A stretch of 64,000 bases of DNA from Aphrophora alni (GCA_963513935.1 OY740768.1:74934877-74998876); one strand, 5' to 3'; shown: positions 1 to 12,589, numbered from the stretch's first letter. A program made the numbers and translations. Notes: generated by a model from the sequence alone, not told the origin.

Positions 1-435
1 AAGAAGATGATTGTTGATGAGAGAAGGAAGAATACCTCGAGAAACACAGTCTGCTAGTTTCTGTAAACTGTGTATATGAGACCAAGGGGAGGAGGGTATC
101 AATTCTTGACACACCATAGACACATGTGTTTTCCATGTTACAGTGTGAAGAAAATACAAGAGACTAGTTTAGCTAATAGATGACATCCACAGAATTATAG
201 ACAAGGTAATAAGGAAAACCTTAATTTTAGAGATGACATATCATATGATTGTGTATTACCATCAGAATGTTGACATTTAAAATATAGAACTGTTGCAAAG
301 CCACATTTAAGATGTTTCAGAGAAACAGATTTTTGTAAATTTTCTAAATTGAAAAGCTCATTTTACAAACGTTGACCATTTAACTGAAAGGTCTTGAGAA
401 AGAGGTTCATCCCAACCTATGATGTACATTTATAT
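1..435. other. No recognised feature
   Basis: AT-rich sequence without a coding stretch, RNA gene or repeat structure that I can name. Confidence 0.5.
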
Positions 436-720
436 ACAGGGTGCCTGAAAAAGAAACTAGACTACCATCACCTCTTATTTTTTTTTTAATATTTGAATTC
501 TGTTTGCAGCCATCTCTTTAGGTGAGAGAAGCAATATATATAAAAGAGGTTGAGGTTTTATTAATTAATTTAGGGGTGGGGTTGCTCTAACATTTCAAAT
601 GGTACATATAAGCTTGTGATACCTCATTTCAAATGTCTCTGAAAGAAGAAAAATGACAAAAAAAATTTAATTTTGATCATCCAAAAGAAATGGCAGTTAA
701 AAGATTGATTTTATTTTGAA
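436..720 (+). repeat. Interspersed repeat with ACAGGGTG-type terminus
   Basis: The segment opens with TACAGGGTGCCTGAAAAAG. ACAGGGTG at one end is a common terminal motif of insect interspersed repeats whose superfamily I cannot assign. A similar motif, on the opposite strand, ends another repeat near 46918. No matching opposite terminus was found here, so this is probably a truncated copy and its right limit is approximate. Confidence 0.4.
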
Positions 721-1138
721 GCTTTCACCTCCTCATATAATATTAATGTGTTCCTACCTGATATTAAATATTCAAGATTATTGTGACAGACCTGGAAAAC
801 TGACTAAGTGGCATCTTGGTGACCAAGAGAGAGATCAGTTCGACAAGTTTAGCAAAGTTTGGTGCAAGACAAAGAGAAAAATAAAGAAGGTAGTATTGAT
901 TACCCTAGTCCATTCTTAGAACCACATTCTTCTCCTGATTCACATGACGAAAATGGAGCTGGTGAGGAGGAAAATTGGTGAGGTGGGCAGCGAGTAATTG
1001 AAGTCATTGTCCTTCTAATAATAATATTGTATTTATTTGTGAATATTTGGTCAGTATTTCTTGTTCCATGGCTTTGTTATAAGTTAGAGTGTATATTATT
1101 ATATTTGTTTTAATATATTTATTATTATCATGTTAAAC

Positions 1139-1660
1139 TTATGTGGCCCAGCCAAGGAACCCACCAAATAAAAACTATAATAAGAATAAATTAGGATGTA
1201 ATGGGAAGGGATTTAAAGTATGAATATGCACTTACGATTTGGTTGAGCAGTGCAATATCATGTAGAAGGGGGGGAGAGACGAGGAGTGGAGGGCTTGAAC
1301 CAGCGAGCCAAGCGAGAGTCTGTTCAGAGAGCCGCGAGAAGAAAGTTGAACGGCAGACCGCTACGGGACAAGGTCAGTCCTTTTTCGGCCACGTGCTATC
1401 TAAATTAATCGGTATGCTTTTTGGCCACTATTAAGGCCTTTTTATCTCGCCGTTATGTCTTTTTTATAAATTATAATTATTTCTGTAATCTTCTAATTCG
1501 GCGCTAAAATAAAAGATAACATTAAATTTAACTTGCATTGCGTGCGTTCATTTAGCATCCTAACCCGACTCCTTGGCCCATCCTGACAAGATTGGCTAAA
1601 GTGTACGCGGTCTTCAGCCAGCCGGAGCTTCCAGCTGATCAAAAGAAGTGGAGACGGTCA
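1139..1660. other. GC-richer, LTR-like segment (uncertain)
   Basis: This is an island of clearly higher GC in AT-rich surroundings. It contains a run of purine-rich sequence at 1267-1300 and an AATAAA-type signal near 1509, followed by TGGCCCATCC near 1576 that could be read as a degenerate primer-binding site. The open frame at 1201-1434 resembles no family I know and I do not call it a gene. The part from 721 to 1138 and from 1661 to 1960 shows nothing recognisable. Confidence 0.2.
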
Positions 1661-1969
1661 CACTTAATTAAAAATTCAGAACACCAGAATTATAACATTA
1701 AAAAATGTGACATAGGTTGTTTTTGATTTATGGAAGTTGTTGCTAATTGTAAACAATTTTCTTTATATTTTTTGAGATTATTTGTATAAAGTGTATATGT
1801 GACATGTAATTTTAATATATTATTGTGTTGATTATAATGTGTGTATGTTAGTTGTGATGGAATATTTTTTTAAATATTTTATTTATTTACAATTGCAACT
1901 AGTTAACAACTATCTAGCAATATTTCTCTGATGTAACTGGCTGTGTGGTGAAAAAACGTCCAGAGTCGC

Positions 1970-3075
1970 CCTTCACAATGCAACTACACTTCGATCATGT
2001 GTATCAATCCTGCACCAAGTCAACAGGTTTCTTTCTCTTCAGCCTCCGCACCTGTGGGACGTTGCTGACCAAATGTGCCTCCTCTACATTTTGACAGAGT
2101 CTGGTTACATGTTTTCCAGCATACTTTTGTATCTCTTCGTGCACCAAAGGCATCTTCAAATCTCGATGGATATCTGTATTGCGGACATACCATGGTGCTT
2201 TGACAATACTACGAAGCACTTTATTTTGAAATGTCTAAATTACTTGGATGTTACTTTTTTTCGTGCATCCCCACAATTGATTGCCGTAAGTCCAGATGGG
2301 TTTTAAGATTAGCCTATATAAAAGCAGTTTATTATGTACGGACAATTCAAAGTCCCCACCAATAAAGCCAGTACATTTGTCTGTACTTCATTCCTAGTTG
2401 TTCACGTTTCTTTTTTTACGTGTAACTTTCAACGAAGTTTAGCATCCAGAGTCATCCCTAGATACTTTGCCTTGTTTGCATGTGGAACAGTTTTCCCATT
2501 AATTTTCACTGGCTGATACATACAGTGCTTGTTAGTAAAGTTGAAATGAGTAGACTTTTCCTCGTTCAGTTTAATGCACCATTTCCTAGTCCAGCTGTTA
2601 ACGCTATCGATAGCTGTTTGCAACTTGCCAGTAGCTGTTTCCATATCTTGTCCAGTAGCAAGCAGGGCAGTGTTGTCCGCAAATGTGGCTGTCAAACCCC
2701 ATCATTCTTTGGGATATCTCTTGTGAATAGCAAATAAAGAGTAGGCCCAAGGACACTACCCTGTGGGACTCCAGCAGCAATACTTTTTAATGCAGAATAT
2801 TCCTCACAATGTTTTACTCCGAAATGTTTGTCAGATGTATATGATTTTAGAATCTCGCTCATTTGTTTCGGTAAATAGCGATTAAGCTTACTTTCCAATC
2901 CCTCATGCCACACTCTATCAAATAGAGTGGCTTGAGCCACATCCAAAAATATAGTCTCTCACATATTTTTTCTCTCTTCTAATGATCTCTCTATGACATC
3001 AGTTATGCAATGCACTTGGTCTATAGTCGAGTGCCTACTACGAAACCTAAACTAATGAGTTGGAAAAATCTGCCT
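1970..3075 (-). mobile_element. Jockey-clade non-LTR retrotransposon, 5'-truncated RT relic
   Basis: Minus-strand translation gives, in order, an RT palm with STIDQVHCITDVIE and DVAQA...DRVWHEGL near 3030-2870, the motif GVPQGSVLGP near 2760, a degenerate catalytic box FADNTALLATG near 2670 (family form FADDTA, so the second catalytic Asp is replaced by Asn), and the C-terminal signature VKAPWYV...RRLKRKKPVDL ending at 2004. The pieces are in different frames with stops between them, so the copy is dead. Only the C-terminal half of ORF2 is present, as expected from 5' truncation during target-primed reverse transcription. An A-rich tail on the minus strand lies near 1865-1890. It sits in intron sequence of the hexosaminidase gene, in the same orientation. 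Confidence 0.85.
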
Positions 3076-3879
3076 AGCTCCAATAATTGACTTTTCTTTT
3101 TTTTTTTTTTATAATGATTTACATTATTTTTGTTTTGTTTTTTATGTAGTATTGAATACCTATTTTGTGTGTTTCTATTTAATACAAATAAAGTGATATA
3201 TATTTCTTTTGTTGTAAACATCGGGTTGATGTTTTGAGGCGGCCGGTGATCTTTGGAATTAGGATAGTTTTAGTTAGGAATATAGTCCAAGTTCTTTTTA
3301 AGAAGCCAGAATGACAACAATTATTGTGACAGAACTGGGAAACTGACGAAATTGCTTACCTTACAAGGCAGACGCCATTGATGCTACAATGATATATAAA
3401 CCGAGTAAGAGCTTCCTGGGAGAAATGAGACTTTGGATGAGCATCCACAAGAATTACAAACAGGGTGAGCAAAGTTCGTTTATAAAGAAACTTGCAATTA
3501 TTACAGTCATATAATTAAACTATAACATAGAATCAGATCTGTGAGTCACAGAAATTAGAATCATTCTGGATTAATAATTAGAAGAAGAGCATTGTAGTAA
3601 GATAGGATATAGTTATTTTTGTTAATACAGGTTAATTGAGTACTGAACCATTCGATATTATTGAAAATAAAGAACCCAGGCAGGTTAAAGGAACAAATCC
3701 TAACAGTAAGTTATAGTAACATTAAGAGTACTTCCTAACCTCAAAAAAATTAATTTCTGGATTTAAGGTTTTTTCACTAATAATGCAACAAATTGTAATA
3801 TTGTACATTTTCAGTTTCGTTGACCTTGTATAGAAAGAGGGTATGCTTAGGCATAGCTGATCTTAATTTGCATGGGGAG
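3076..3879. other. No recognised feature
   Basis: AT-rich. A short phrase near 3323 (ATTGTGACAGA.CTGG) recurs near 780, indicating a shared minor repeat, but no family could be assigned. Confidence 0.4.
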
Positions 3880-5032
3880 TACGTATAGGCAAAGTAACAG
3901 AAAGCGGGTATGCGCAAGAAAAATAGTTTGTCTAACTATTTTCCATAACTTAAAAAAGACAAAATTTAAAAAGATGTAAATGATAAGAAATAATCAGAGA
4001 AATTGTTACCATATTCTTTTTATTTAAGAATTTCAAGAGGAAGAAATCCTTAAAAGATTAATTTTTGGAACCAGGTTGGTAACATGTTTAAAAGAGAAGA
4101 ATTAGAATTTCAATTGACCTCTGATTTATTTAACTCTGGACAAAAATCAAGTTAACCATTTACACAAAAATGTAACATAGATTAGCAGATTGACTTATTT
4201 AATAAGTAAGTACAACTATCTGAAAGGTAACAATTGAAGGTATTTATATATTTTTTACATTATTATACGCCCCAAAAAAAAAGTTTTACACATTATTTGA
4301 ATTAACCCCCCCCCCATACAATTAGTTGCTGAGAGAATTTTAAAAAGACAAAAGAAACAATTCATCAAAATATTAAGAGTTACAAAATTTAATTTAAAAT
4401 TACGTATATTAGAGTTAACAATTTTTGACTTATGAATTACACAATCATAATATATGACAATTTATTAATTAAACCTCTAAAACTAAGTTGGCCAACTGAA
4501 AAGAAAAGTTAGTTTTAACCATATATTTTAAAAAAGGTAAATTTATTTATTCAGATTATATATTTAAAAAAAAATTATATTGATATCAATTGTTTTTTTA
4601 ATTTTGAAGATTAACCTCTTGGGGTCGTGAAGCCGAAAAAGCATGCGTATCCCATCCAATTTTTATTTTTACGTTTTGTACATATATATATATTTTTTTT
4701 ACAAAAGAAATTTTACTACATCTAGCTCATCAAACATTCGAAATTATTCTACAGACACAGTTAAAGTTTATTTTTGACTAAGTTAACTCTCAGACTAAAT
4801 TGTTCATTATTTTGCATGAACTTGAAACTCTGCTGGAATTCAGTTTCTTGTTCCCTCTTGATTAAACCAGCTTTTGCTGCACAAATACATATGGTAATTA
4901 AATAGAGCACAAACACTTCTAGACAGGTTTAAGCATTTCTGTTGCAGGTTTATGAGCAACATATTTTTGTAATTAAGTTATATTTTAAAAAGGCAATTTC
5001 TTTAAATGCAAAATGATATATATATATATATA

Positions 5033-5726
5033 CAGTAGAACCTCTGTTAACCGGCCTCGGATTAACCAGTCCTCGGATTAACCGGCCTATATCGTATTGT
5101 ACTGGTTGGATGAGAGTTTCCGAAAATAAATTGTAATTGAAACACCAAAGCGGCAGCGATATCAAACGACTTTGTCGATAGCGGTATCCCATTGTCGGCT
5201 GCATAAAAACACTGCGGCACCAAACAGCGGCGAGTCAAACTATTTTGTCAATAGCGGTATCCTATTGTTGGCGACATAAAAACACCGCGGCATTAGCACC
5301 CGTTGGTATAGCAGACATACACCCACAAAAACGTTTGATGAACCGCTTTTTTTCCACGAATCATTTTAGTATACATTATGGAAAATATAACATTTCTTTT
5401 CAGTTTTCGGAAGCGTGTGTTGGTTTCGTTTGAGACACGGTTAAATGTGTCAAAAGACTTGACAGAGGGGAATCTGTAAAAAAGCTTTGTAGTGTTTAAT
5501 TTTTTCAAATTTGATGTATAATATACATAACATAATATATACGATACATTTATATACAATAAAATGAGTTGCAATAACATCTTAATTGCATAATTCTTAG
5601 TGCTACCTGATTATATAAGCTTTCTTTGAACGAAAACCGATTTTTCACGTGAACCTCGGATTAACCGGCCAAACGGGCAACCGGCCCAAGTGTCAGTCCT
5701 AACTAGACCGGTTAAGAGGGGTTCTA

Positions 5727-5729
<3 letters not shown>
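5033..5729. mobile_element. pogo/Tigger-type non-autonomous element (MITE)
   Basis: Terminal inverted repeats start CAGTAGAACCTCTGTTAACC on the left and, read as reverse complement, CAGTAGAACCCCTCTTAACC on the right. TA dinucleotides flank both ends (5031-5032 and 5730-5731), as expected for Tc1/mariner/pogo insertion. The family terminus CAG(T)..AACC..GGTTAACCGG is typical of Tigger elements. The 697 bp interior has no intact transposase. It lies inside the long-inverted-repeat element and is followed by a TA microsatellite. Confidence 0.8.

Positions 5730-5768
<39 letters not shown>
5730..5768. repeat. (TA)n microsatellite
   Basis: Uninterrupted TA repeat adjoining the right end of the Tigger-type element. 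It may have grown from the TA target duplication. Confidence 0.9.
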
Positions 5769-5771
<3 letters not shown>

Positions 5772-8348
5772 CAAATAAATTACATAATGACTTTCCATTA
5801 TTAAAGATAGAAAGGAAGCTTTTGCTTTTGTCTGAATTTTAAATGGGTACAATTTACATCAATTGAATATTAGTTGCAATTAAATTAAATGATTCAATAA
5901 TTAATGCCTTGATTTTATAATTAGCGGAAAATTATAATTTGATTTTATAATGAAGATTAATTACTTTGATTTTACAAGATTATATGAATTTACGCTTTAA
6001 AAGAAATTACAGATAACTTAAAATTTAATTATGATTGAAAAGATTTCTAAATTTTACATTCCTGTAATAAAAATACACATTTTCTTAATATGGTTAACTT
6101 AACTTACTCAAAAATGAAAATCTCTGAGTTACCTGGTATAAACTAAAGAAACCCTTACGATGTTCGGATGTGATGAAAGACGTTAGGTAAGCACTCCATT
6201 GAAGTATGTACATTTACGTATGAATTTAGTATCGGTTTTTTATACTTCGCACGAAATTTTGACTCATCTTGAAAAACTTGGTAGTGACTATAGAAAAAGA
6301 TAGAAATGGTCACGTGCGGACGACTTTACATTTCAACCGTACAAACTAGACTCTGCTCTCGAAGTTTATCTGTTAGGGCTCAAGTCCAGAGTCAAGTCGC
6401 ATGAGGTCGTCCTCAGAGCTTGTCAACCAGGTCGCAGCACATGATGGACGGGTAACATTAAGGCATTTGGAAATCTTAAAATTAAATCTGCAAGGTTGAT
6501 AATTTAGACGTTACAAAATGTATACTATGTTTAGATATAATTAGAGTGATAAAAAATTATTATAATTAAGAAAAATGTGAATCTCGTGTTTTTACCATGC
6601 AAGGTTTGGGTGCAACTGGACGTTGCAGCTTTCGATGGACTTCTCTCGAAGGAGTGAGTCGCCTAGGATGGTGAGTGTTAAAAAAAGACAGAAAAAAGTG
6701 TAAATATGAAGTACTATCTATCAATAAAGTAAACTGTTTTATTGAACGATGTAGAATACTATCAACAAAGTAATGTTCCGTTAAAATACTTATTAAAATA
6801 GTTAAATATGTGCATAATGTGAAACCACGTGTTTTGAACTAAAGAACTAGGCTTTACATGCAGAAAACGCCAAGAGTAAAGTGTTTCGTGTAATATTAAA
6901 GCATTATATTAACAAACAATGTTCGAAGGTGTTAATCTTATAACTTTTGAACAATCAAAAATGTTTGTGAAATTAGATTGAACACTCAATGTTGCGTGTG
7001 AAGTTGAGCTTGCTCAAGGACAGGTCGCCGTAAGTAACTCCTAATATCAATGAACAGTAAGACGGTATTTCAGTGTAATAAAGTGACTTCTTCTTTTGTG
7101 AAAAAATGTGTTCTACAGAGAGAACATGTTTGGTAAAGCACGCTTTTTATCTATCTATATATATTATTATATATATGTTAAGAAAAATGACTGTTAAGTA
7201 TCTGTAGATTTGTATAAACTTTTAATATTTATAATTATGCTCTATTTGCTTGATGTTTATAATAAAAAATATGCTCTTTCAAGAGTAATTATGATAAATT
7301 GGAATACATAATTTTTTGATTTGGATAAAAATTTTAATTCAATTTTTTAACATTTGAAGCCATGAACGAAATTATTCATACTTTTTATAGGTAAATTGTT
7401 ATATAAGAGTTTGAAATAATCTCATTTCAATTGGACCAAGATCTTAATTTAATGAATTATAATTACAATTAGATTCTTTTGTTTAATAATCTTAAAAAAA
7501 AAAAGACATTTGATATGATGTTATGATTTAGGGTATTTATCTATTGATATTTATGTTTTATATGTGTGTATTAGTTACAATATGTTTGTTTGAATAAAAA
7601 GTGTAACGCCTTAAACTAATTTTTGGATGGGACTGCATGCAAAATTTCGGCCTCCACGACCCCGAAGGGGTTATTTTTCAAAATTAAAATAAATATTGAC
7701 GTCAATAAAATAAAATAAAATTTTCCTTTTATATAATAAACTAATTTTTTTAAATATATATTATTAGTTGATCAACTTAGTTTTAAGAAATTTAATAATA
7801 TAAATTGTAATAATTTATAAGAAATTTGATAATAAAAATTTGTTAGAATTAATATACACTTTGAAGTTAAATTTATTGTCAATAATTAAATTCTTTTTTT
7901 TAAACTAATTTATATTACTTTTAAAAATTTCATTTGTAACAGTTGTATGGGGGGGGGGGGAAAGATCAAAGTAATTGTAACTTTTATTAAGGGCATGTGA
8001 ATTTTTTTTAAAGGAAAAACTTGTTTATTAATAAGTATTTGTTAATTGGTTAATTGTTGGCTGATATTTACTTTTGTGAATGGTCAATTTTTTTTTACGG
8101 GTTAATAAATTTCAGCACTGTTTAGAAATTGTTTCCTTCATTTTTAAACATGTTACCAATCTGGTTCCAATAATTCTTAATTCTTTATAAAAAACAAATC
8201 GCCTGGTAACAAAAGATATGTTCATTTCAGTATAAAAAGACTTCTACTTTCCGTCCAGTATTCCATTAAGTACACTTTTTCAAAAGAATTCACAACCCAT
8301 AAGAAATTAATAATCAAAATTAAATATTTGGTAATTATGTAATTACCA

Positions 8349-8363
8349 TGGCGCCCAACTTGG
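8349..8363 (+). promoter_or_regulatory. Primer-binding site of Gypsy copy 1
   Basis: TGGCGCCCAACTTGG starts with TGG, the complement of a tRNA 3' CCA, and has the usual PBS form TGGCGCCCAAC. It follows the LTR end by one base and recurs identically over its first 13 bases at 26151. Confidence 0.7.
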
Positions 8364-8689
8364 ATCACACTTAGCTTCTTTACTTTCTTTAATAGTAAGT
8401 TCTAACCCATCATTTATTATATTATTACAAAATGGGGTAATAATCATCAGATCTTCATTAATCATTAATAAAATTAACATATATGCAGTTACAACTCTTG
8501 GTAATTTCAATTAATACAAATAAATCGGTTTGCAATAGATTCTGGTATGATAAAATTAAAAAGCTTAAAACTCTTAGCATTATTAATTAAGGTATTTTCT
8601 GCTATATACCTAGAGGTATATAATAAAGATAGTTTAGTTTTAATATAAAAGATACTGAGTGTAAAACCACTTTGAATAATGTGATATTT

Positions 8690-8880
8690 CTGATTTTGAA
8701 GATGTTCGTCATGAACTCGAAAGTGTACATCTTTCTGAAAATGATGTAGTTGGAATTACTTATATAGGGAAATTACTAAAATATGTTGAGTGTGATGGAT
8801 GTAAATCTTGTTTTGTGTTACTTGATAAAAAATCTGTTCTCAGCTCAAATGCACTTTCTATTATTTTATCGTCATAGAGA
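8690..8880 (+). pseudogene. Possible P-element/THAP9-like transposase C-terminal relic
   Basis: The frame beginning near 8700 reads DVRHELESVHLSENDVVG followed by ITYIGKLLKYVECDGCKSCF and ends at a stop near 8877. The arrangement of a hydrophobic 'YIxGxL' followed by a CxxC-x-xC cysteine cluster resembles the C-terminal region of P-element and THAP9-type transposases. Only about 60 residues are present and no catalytic residues are visible. A chance or different zinc-cluster transposase is possible. Confidence 0.3.
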
Positions 8881-10270
8881 GGGAAAATCTAAAATATAAA
8901 TTGTTATAAACATATTAAGTACTGATTTTAAGGTTTTTAAAGTAATAATTGGTGAAAGGTATGAAAATACCTTCTTAAATTGTAAATCCCAGAGAAATGT
9001 ACTCATGTCTGTAATATTTTATGGCCTTGGGGACATAGACCTTGATTTATACCATTCTTGTTGAAGAGATTTTAATACTTTCTCTAAAAAGATTTATTTT
9101 CTGTAACATTCTACTGAATAGTTAAAGTAAAATAACAAAACAAAAGTTAATTGATGAGAGTATGAAATCCACAAAAAAGAATAAATTAGATAAGCTTAGT
9201 AATAAGTAATAAAATAATACAAATAAGACAATAAGTATTTTGTAGTGTATTTCTGATTATGGGTATTGTCTCTTAATTTGCCGCAGCTAGCCCTTGAGTA
9301 CGAGCTTTTGCAGTTGATTACAATACAAAGTTTACGTAGTTTTTATACTCCTTGGAATTATAACAGATAACTACACAATTGACAAAACCTTATACTATTT
9401 TCGTACATCGAAACAATTGATACTTAATTTTAAATGGGAGTCTAGCTGGTGAATTTATGTAATGATTATGGTGTAAAATACAAATTTGATGATGGACAAT
9501 AATTTTATTATTTGATTGATTAGGTAGATATTAATGTTCATTGTTATTTGATTTAAGAGTTTTGTTATTTATAATTTTTGCAAGACATGGATGAAGTAAA
9601 AGTTATTATGTACGTCACTTACCAAGATGATATGAAATTCTTTGACAAAGTGTTTTTTAATGAGAAATAAAGTAAATTATTATTATGATACCTCATTTAA
9701 AAAGGCTTTCTTCCTCCTCTTTGGTCCATCCAACAATCCTCTCCTAATCCTCTTACCTTCTTTTTCTTCCCTTTTTGTAGCAACCTCTTTTATGGTTTCT
9801 TCTTCACTTATTTATTATATTTTATATTTAGCGCTACACTTTAATAAATAAATTATATTCACTATTTATTTATAAAAACATTAAATGGGTAACAATCTGT
9901 TGAATGAACAATTGTTTTTAATGTATATCTTATGGTCCATGAATGGAAATGGACTATGTAATGAAAAGGTTTGTTGATCATGACTGTTTTGGTGGCAGTC
10001 AGGGTCTTGTGATTGATGATAAATATGTTACCCTGAGATGATGATTTATTTATAACCTGAATTAAGGTATCATTATATTAGATAAAATTAAAATATATAT
10101 ATACAGTTAAGTAGTAAAAACAGGTAAGCAAACAGGGGATTGGTGGTACCGGGATCATCCACAGTTATGACGTCACAGAAGTAGGAACACGCCTGAATAT
10201 CTAGTGCAGCCTTGGATCATTGATTATGTAGCCTAAGTACTTTAAAAAAATTCTTTAGACAGTAGTATAT
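8881..10270. other. No recognised coding sequence
   Basis: AT-rich. This should be the leader and 5' gag region of Gypsy copy 1 if the LTR at 8347 belongs with the gag at 10271, but no gag similarity was seen. A short open frame at 9642-9851 is hydrophobic and low-complexity and is not supported as a gene. Confidence 0.4.
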
Positions 10271-11660
10271 ATGGATGACAGTGATAAATTCAAGATATTA
10301 ATAAACTTTTTATCACATGAAATATATGAATTTATAAGTAAATGGACGAATTTTGAAGAAGCTCTCTTAGTTCTAAATAGAATTTATAAGGAGAGGAATG
10401 AAGTATTTTCCAGTTACCAACTGTCCACTTGAAAGTATCAGGTTAGTCAATCTTACGATATGTACATACTGCAGTTAATTAGTAAAGATTGTGAATTAAA
10501 AAGTATCACAACTGGTGAACAGAGGGATCAGTATGTCTGCTTTTATCAGCAGTCTGCTATACTCCCACATTTAACAGCTTATCTTAGAAAGTAACATTAC
10601 TACTTTAGAGGTTGTAAAACAGGTTGAATTTCTAAAACTGCCTCTTTCAATAAGAACAGTATACTCAGTGTCTAATTTATAGTACACCAAATAGATATAG
10701 GTAATTCAAATAGCTATAGGTCTAACTTTGAATTGAAAACTAGTCCTGTTCCTTTATTAGAATCAAACCGAACAAATTTTCCATAGGACATTAACAACCT
10801 ACTAATAGCTTCTATACCTAAAAATTTTAATAAACTTTTTTTCTGCGGATATAACAAACATCCCAGATAGAGAAGTAGTTTTCAGCAAGTGTGATAAGGT
10901 TGGTAACTATACCCAGGTATGCAAATCTAGCTCAGATAAGCTAAAAACAATATTGCTTCTTCTATAATAGCCTCAATTGTCTTTGTAGCATTAAAGAAAG
11001 TTATAATCAAAGGCTATATTAATAATATTCCTACTACAAGCCTGATAGATACAAGAAATTCTTGCATTTACATAAATAAGAATTTTGCCAAGACTCATAA
11101 CCTTAATATGTATCCAGAAATACCAAGGGTTTCAATACCCTCAACATCCCTGACTTCTCCGCTTGAGGGATGTACACTTGCAGACCTTATACTGACTGAA
11201 GATGATAATCCAAACCTTAAGCTTTCTGTTCTCAATGAACTATGTTCTGACATTCTCTTAGGGTATGATGTAATGAAATTACATTCAAGAATTGATATGT
11301 CATTTGTTGATGAACGTGACTCTCTGCAATGCTGCCCCAGTTCTTTAGTAGTCACATGATTATAAACCTATAGCTACTTGATCCAGATGACATTCTGAGC
11401 AAGTCACCCAGTTCATACAGTCTGAAATTTTGAAACTGCTGTCAGAAGGAATCATAACAGACAGTATGTTCTATTTCGTGCTCAGGTACTAGTAACTAGA
11501 AATGAGAATAGCAAAAGCATGGTAGTTATTGGTTATTCTCAGACCATAAATAAGTATACCTTACTTAATGCATATCCATTGCCAAATGCAGATTGTGTGA
11601 TAAAGAAGGTTGCTAATTATAAGGTATTTTTAAGTTATATTGATTTAAAAGATGCTAATT
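10271..11660 (+). mobile_element. Gypsy (K02A2.6-like) gag-protease-RT relic
   Basis: Several frames together give a recognisable Gypsy polyprotein order. A gag capsid-like part starts MDDSDKFKILINFL and continues with NRIYKERNEVF and LISKDCELKS (10271-10550). A damaged zinc-knuckle follows (FFCGYNKHP, near 10845; CDKVGNYTQVCKS, near 10890). Next is an aspartic protease region with LIDTRNSCIYIN near 11045 (active-site DTG changed to DTR) and a clean stretch 11108-11340 ending ELCSDILLGYDVMKLHS. Last is the start of reverse transcriptase (NENSKSMVVIGYSQTINKYT, near 11500, then YIDLKDAN). The copy stops at the first RT motif. The rest of RT, RNase H and integrase are missing. Stops and frameshifts are frequent, so it is an old dead copy. 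Confidence 0.85.
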
Positions 11661-12039
11661 TGTTATTCCCATAAAATACACATTGAATAACAAACTTTAA
11701 AAAAGTAGCAGTTTAAAACCGTGTTTTGGGTAGTTCTATCTATCTTGATACTAGATGAATTTGTGTTTACCAAAATACCAAGGTGTAGATGCAAAGGGAA
11801 TTTGTGTTCTATCATATCAGCACGTATCCATGCATGTAGAGCAAGCCTATTTATCAAGTCTATTGTATTGATAATTCACAATTTTTAATATTAGCTCTAA
11901 ATATTATATTTTTAAAGTGTTAAAAATAAATTTAAAACTACTAAAATAAAAATACAAGGTTCATCATTGCTCTTTTCAAACTACAATTATTCTATCATAG
12001 ATAGTGTAAAACTATTGAGCATCCTCAAACAATACATAC
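11661..12039. other. Intron sequence, no further feature
   Basis: Hexosaminidase intron downstream (minus strand) of the exon at 12241-12040. Nothing else recognised. Confidence 0.5.
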
Positions 12040-12241
12040 CTGAGACCTGGAAAAGTTTTACTTTGATAAGGAAAACTCTGGTCATCAACAATGTGCCAAT
12101 GGAACACATTAAGTTTATTACTTTCCATTCCATCTAGAATTGTATAAATTATTGAAAGCGGTTCAAAATGCCGTGCTGTATCCAACAACAAACCACGATG
12201 TGTGAATCTTGGGAAGTCCACAATCAAGGTACTGTTCAGTA
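12040..12241 (-). CDS. Beta-hexosaminidase (GH20) exon 4, start of catalytic barrel
   Basis: Minus-strand translation gives [20 protein letters not shown], then TARHFEPL...[23 protein letters not shown] and ends at TFPGLR. This is the signature start of the GH20 (beta/alpha)8 barrel in lysosomal HEXA/HEXB-type enzymes, which remove terminal N-acetylhexosamine from glycans and glycolipids. The Arg of HRG and the Asp of VDD correspond to substrate-binding residues of human HEXA. The exon ends AG before a GTATGT donor. The acceptor is either CAG (exon from 12245) or, four bases later, TTAG (exon from 12241). I prefer 12241 because it restores the phase with exon 3. The 'HWH.VDD.SFP' form is closer to HEXA/HEXB than to the chitin-degrading NAG1 group. 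No stop or frameshift is visible. Confidence 0.9.
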
Positions 12242-12589
12242 CTAACTGCAACAAATAGTTTTACATCAAGTCCTATTTTGTTAAAAAATGATTTATTTAA
12301 CAATATTAGGAATAAATAAAGCCAATAGTAACATACCCAAATGTTCAAGAAATCACAATATTAAAATTACTGCATCTTTGAAAAAAATTTTAGAATATTT
12401 TATTTTTTAACATTCTGGCCACAATACTATCAAAATCAGTGAAAAATTTATTGGCTTTAGGTTATCCGTCAGTGGTTTGTTTTTCTTAAAAATACTTGAT
12501 AGATTTTTTTATATAAAATAAATATACTTTTCACCACACAATGAGTAAATAAAACTGGAATACTTCTAATATCATGATAACAGTAAGAA

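Larger units (their letters stand above)
4030..8175. mobile_element. Long-inverted-repeat element (arms about 650 bp)
   Basis: The left arm (about 4030-4670) and right arm (about 7600-8175) are reverse complements with moderate divergence. Landmarks in matching order are GGAACCAGGTTGGTAACATG (about 4069) against its complement near 8150, a poly-C tract followed by ATACAA (4307) against poly-G (7949), and TTAACCTCTTGGGGTCGTG (4613) against its complement near 7671. The TTAA beside CC(T/C)CTT..GGGGTCG resembles a piggyBac-like terminus, so the element could be a 3.06 kb piggyBac-like insertion (4616-7671) inside an older inverted repeat. No transposase was found inside. The core near 6290-6680 is GC-richer and contains an ATG-led stretch ending in a GTGAGT donor-like site, which could be a remnant first exon. 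Confidence 0.55.
3880..8347 (+). mobile_element. Gypsy-type LTR, copy 1, interrupted by a nested element
   Basis: The left piece (about 3880-4010) matches 24710-24810, and the right piece (about 8215-8347) matches about 25975-26149, the sequence immediately before a second primer-binding site. The right piece has a TATA box (TATAAAAAG near 8232) and an initiator-like TCCAGT about 25 bases further on, which looks like an LTR core promoter. It ends in ATTACC, where copy 2 ends in ATTACA, one base before a TGGCGCCCAAC primer-binding site. The middle part of the LTR corresponding to 24.8-25.9 kb was not recognised and the space is occupied by another element. The LTR assignment rests mainly on the PBS and on similarity between the two copies. 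Confidence 0.5.

Noticed and set aside
1201..1434. Open frame in the GC-rich segment
   Set aside because: No similarity to any protein family known to me. High GC alone keeps it open.
9642..9851. Open frame of 69 codons, hydrophobic C-terminus
   Set aside because: Low-complexity Leu/Phe/Ser composition from AT/CT-rich DNA. No start context, splice signals or family resemblance.
1..12039. Further hexosaminidase exons (EFDTPGH and GGDE regions) left of exon 4
   Set aside because: I looked on the minus strand for the conserved motifs and did not find them, so these exons are probably outside the window.
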